A stretch of 64,000 bases of DNA from Maribacter caenipelagi (GTDB taxonomy: Bacteria > Bacteroidota > Bacteroidia > Flavobacteriales > Flavobacteriaceae). Below the pieces are notes generated by a model that worked only from the letters and a program-made list of their open reading frames with translations, did not search any database and was not told the origin of the DNA. Both the position numbers and the translations under genes were made by a program. This document shows positions 62,170 to 64,000 of the stretch, in pieces. Each line of letters starts with the position of its first letter. Positions within the stretch are counted from its first letter, which is position 1. The stretch is taken from contig NZ_SNZW01000018.1 in NCBI RefSeq assembly GCF_004364175.1, positions 169,912 through 233,911 of the forward strand, given 5' to 3'.

Positions 62170-63111
62170 ATGAAAAAAATAATTTTACTTGTCTTAACTA
62201 TAATAAATTCAACCACAACTTCTTGTCAAGATAAAATTAATAATAATTTGACACCAGAACATAAAGAGGTTAACGGAACAAAAATTAGCATCATACCTCC
62301 AGATGGATTTACAACTGCTTCAAATTTCTTAGGTTTTCAACAAACTCAAAGTGGTGCGAGCATAATGATTTTAGACATTCCGGGACCGTTTTCAGAAGTT
62401 TCTAAAGGGATGACAAAAGAAGGATTGCTATCTCAAGGGATGGCTCTAAAAGAAAAAGAAAAATTGACATTAAATGATTTGCCAGCTATACTTCTAAAAG
62501 CAGAACAAAATGCTTACGGCAATATTTATACTAAATATATTCTTGCATTTGGAACAGAAAAAGAATCAATTCTAATAAATGGTACTTTTCCACAAAATAT
62601 TGAAGATTTAAATCAAGTTCTCAAAAAATCACTTTTAAGTACAGTCTATGATTCTGGTAAAAATATCAATCCATTTGACACAGTTGACTTTGAAATATCC
62701 TCTGATGGAACTGATTTTATTTTTGCAAAAAACATATCAAATTCCTTAATATTTAATCGTGATGGGAAAATCCCAACAGAATCAAATGACAAAGCGTCGT
62801 TAATTATATTAAAAGCATTTTCAGAAGTAGATATTGAGGACAAAAAGCTTTTCTCAATGAATCGCATTAAACAATTACCTCTTGAAATTGAAAAAATAAT
62901 TTCTATCGAACCTATTGAAATAGATGGAATTAGCGGCTATGAAATTGTGGCTGATGGAAAAGACAAAAAAACTGGGGATAAAGAAAAAGCTTATCAAGTT
63001 ATATTATTTAGTGATTCACTTTATTATATGCTGTTCGGGTCTTCTGGATCAGATTTTGACAACAATATTGAGTTATTTAGAAAATTGGCAAAAACATTTA
63101 GGCGGAAATAA
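62170..63111 (+). CDS. Lipoprotein with two repeated PsbP/DUF1795-like halves, unknown function
   Basis: A 313-aa lipoprotein (lipobox TTSC, Cys19). The body consists of two halves of about 140 residues with the same pattern: a P-x-GF-type start, an SGASIMI or KASLIIL strand, an LNDLPA/IDGISG turn, a YxxILxF strand, and a terminal L-x-K-x-L/FRKLAKTF helix (about residues 30-165 and 175-313). This looks like an internal duplication of a PsbP/DUF1795-like module. ATG 62170 is preferred over 62152 because it starts the signal peptide. The gene is AT-rich and borders the repeat mosaic, so it is probably accessory. Confidence 0.78.
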   Translation: MKKIILLVLTIINSTTTSCQDKINNNLTPEHKEVNGTKISIIPPDGFTTASNFLGFQQTQSGASIMILDIPGPFSEVSKGMTKEGLLSQGMALKEKEKLTLNDLPAILLKAEQNAYGNIYTKYILAFGTEKESILINGTFPQNIEDLNQVLKKSLLSTVYDSGKNINPFDTVDFEISSDGTDFIFAKNISNSLIFNRDGKIPTESNDKASLIILKAFSEVDIEDKKLFSMNRIKQLPLEIEKIISIEPIEIDGISGYEIVADGKDKKTGDKEKAYQVILFSDSLYYMLFGSSGSDFDNNIELFRKLAKTFRRK

Positions 63112-63134
63112 AATACTGGTGGTAACAAAACCTA

Positions 63135-63315
63135 AACGTAATGCGGGCTTTAGGGCAAAACAGGAAGGTCTGTGTATATTTATGAAGTCGCTAAATCTTA
63201 TGGATTTAGCTTTAGAACAAGAAAAAATAAAACTAAACAATAAGCTTTAGCTTCGTGCGCAGACGGAAACGAAAAGATTCCTTACTACCGCACTACGCTT
63301 AGCCGCAACGTTAAC
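63135..63315 (+). repeat. Repeat unit A
   Basis: Shares with unit B the ordered words TAATGCG, TATATTTATGA-GTCGCTAAATC, TGGATTTAGCTTT, AAGCTTTAGCT and CGCACTAC. It contains the hairpin GCTAAATC-TTATG-GATTTAGC (63190-63210). The stem is identical to that in unit B while the loop differs. Confidence 0.75.
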
Positions 63316-63719
63316 GGCAATAAGCTTTTAAAAAATTAGAGTATAAATCGGGGCTTTGCCATTTTTTACTTTTTACCCTATATTTTCTTATCAGTTCGTA
63401 AGTAGTAACGTTTATCGGAAAAGCAAAAAATCTACGGTTTTTGTATTTTAAGTATATCTAAATCTTGTGGTTTGGGCTTAAAAAAAGAGCAGCTATCGGG
63501 GTATTCCCTTTTGCCGCCAGCACGCAATCTGTGCGCAATCGTTATGCAGTCGGAATTTTGGTTCGTCATTAATTGTTAAAGTTCTATATGTAGACTAAAC
63601 TATATTTATGTCCGCAAAGGTCTGTCGCTGGATGGAAAATGCGGCAAAACTACGGGTACTGTCCGTTTGGCTTGTCTTAAGGGTTTGGCATGCGCTGCTT
63701 AATGCCGCTAACATTACCT

Positions 63720-63905
63720 ATAAGTAATGCGTGGCTCGGGGTTTTATAAAATGGTTTGGCTATATTTATGATGTCGCTAAATCTGTTGGATTTAGCTTTG
63801 GACAAAACAAAAAACAAATCAAAACCAAAAGCTTTAGCTCAGCGCGTATCCGGAAATCCGTCGGATTTCCCAAACGCACTACTCATAGCTTTGGCGTTGT
63901 AGCTA
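63720..63905 (+). repeat. Repeat unit B
   Basis: Homologue of unit A. It holds three hairpins: CATTAC-CTATAA-GTAATG (63712-63729, at its left border), GCTAAATC-TGTTG-GATTTAGC (63776-63796) and GGAAATCC-GTC-GGATTTCC (63852-63870). The last has only a degenerate counterpart in unit A. Confidence 0.75.
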
Positions 63906-63915
63906 ATTTTGAAAA

Positions 63916-64000
63916 ATGGGAGTCGGGGTTTTAATATTATATATTATTGGACTTATCATATTGGTTCTGTCCCCAATAGCATATTTCGGACTTAAGAAAT
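63916..64000 (+). CDS. Start of a small membrane protein, cut by the window edge
   Basis: From ATG 63916 an open frame runs to the end of the window (28 complete codons). Residues 5-23 (VLILYIIGLIILVLSPIAY) form a strong transmembrane helix, followed by FGLKK. The start codon lies at the right border of repeat unit B, eight bases before its CGGGG motif. Hydropathy suggests a real membrane protein, but the length and the true start cannot be judged from here. Confidence 0.45.
   Translation, partial: MGVGVLILYIIGLIILVLSPIAYFGLKK

Larger units (their letters stand above)
63112..63915. repeat. Mosaic of degenerate hairpin-bearing repeat units, no convincing gene
   Basis: About 0.8 kb without a convincing gene. 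A (T)(C/G)CGGG(G)-pyrimidine-TTT-like motif recurs at 63142, 63348, 63496, 63736 and 63923 (spacing about 206, 148, 240 and 187 bases), dividing the region into degenerate units. Two units (about 63135-63315 and 63720-63905) are clear homologues. The others share only short words such as TATATTTATG and AAATCT-TGG-like blocks. Short open frames inside (for example 63731-63934) follow the repeat and are not supported as genes. Confidence 0.7.

Noticed and set aside
62924..63250. 108-aa plus-strand ORF
   Set aside because: It overlaps the 3' part of the lipoprotein gene in another frame and then runs into repeat unit A, with low-complexity Lys/Ile/Asn content.
63112..63915. Classical integron attC sites
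   Set aside because: The TAAC/GTTA words near unit borders do not match the RYYYAAC/GTTRRRY consensus pairs, so I report only a cassette-like hypothesis.
63731..63934. 67-aa plus-strand ORF in the terminal repeat region
   Set aside because: It lies almost wholly in repeat unit B. Its residues follow the repeat words and hairpins, there is no recognisable domain, and unit A does not keep the frame.
1..64000. CRISPR arrays, rRNA operons, IS transposases, prophage genes, riboswitches
   Set aside because: I found no regularly spaced identical repeats, rRNA-like sequence, transposase or phage proteins, and no recognisable riboswitch core.

Overview
The window looks like a chromosomal segment of a low-GC marine Flavobacteriaceae (Bacteroidota). 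Evidence is the gene content: a SusC-style TonB receptor with a carboxypeptidase-like domain, HYC_CC_PP and DUF547 proteins, a mevalonate pathway built on class II HMG-CoA reductase plus a GYDIA-type GHMP kinase, and many Cys-anchored lipoproteins. Regulation agrees: a near-perfect Bacteroidota promoter (TTTG-N19-TATATTTG) precedes tRNA-Phe. I cannot name the genus from sequence alone. Most of the window is ordinary, densely packed chromosome. I see no IS transposase, prophage, CRISPR array or rRNA.

Layout. 1-1432: 3' end of groL with a strong terminator, then a 32-residue Lys/Ala/Pro-rich basic protein on the other strand with its own terminator. 1567-9514 (minus): a copper-handling operon (HYC_CC_PP protein, beta-barrel protein, double-HMA secreted protein, NHL lipoprotein, CopA-type P-type ATPase, TonB receptor, single-HMA secreted protein). 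9735-13019: lipoprotein, GAF/fRMsr-like protein, purH. 13076-18740: the cell-shape operon mreB-mreC-mreD-mrdA-rodA. 18737-21166: membrane-anchored nuclease, msrB-msrA, DoxX-like protein. 21232-28429: tail-specific protease, surE, small membrane protein, lpxB, NlpC/P60 lipoprotein, comEC. 28437-32151 (minus): DPP-IV and a POT peptide transporter. 32363-34598: mvaA and a GHMP kinase. 34654-42414 (minus): envelope-biogenesis genes from coaX to ppiD, including lptC.

42465-62000: tRNA-Phe; a kinase / ADP-ribosylglycohydrolase-lipoprotein pair; a GH32 fructanase; rhodanese-TIGR04282-PNP-TIGR04283, which resembles an arsenosugar-type biosynthetic set without the radical-SAM ArsS; amidase; BamA/TamA-like and other barrels; DUF547; an FAD oxidoreductase with a membrane polyferredoxin; a GH78-like rhamnosidase; a MORN protein with two GT2 glycosyltransferases. 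62152-64000 differs in character: an internally duplicated lipoprotein, then about 0.8 kb of degenerate, hairpin-bearing repeat units without convincing genes, then the start of a small membrane protein running off the edge.

The most interesting items are the repeat mosaic at 63.1-63.95 kb, the vicinal-cysteine motif shared by four exported proteins of the copper operon, the ArsS-less arsenosugar-like gene set, the unannotated basic mini-protein beside groL, and the FAD oxidoreductase/polyferredoxin redox pair.
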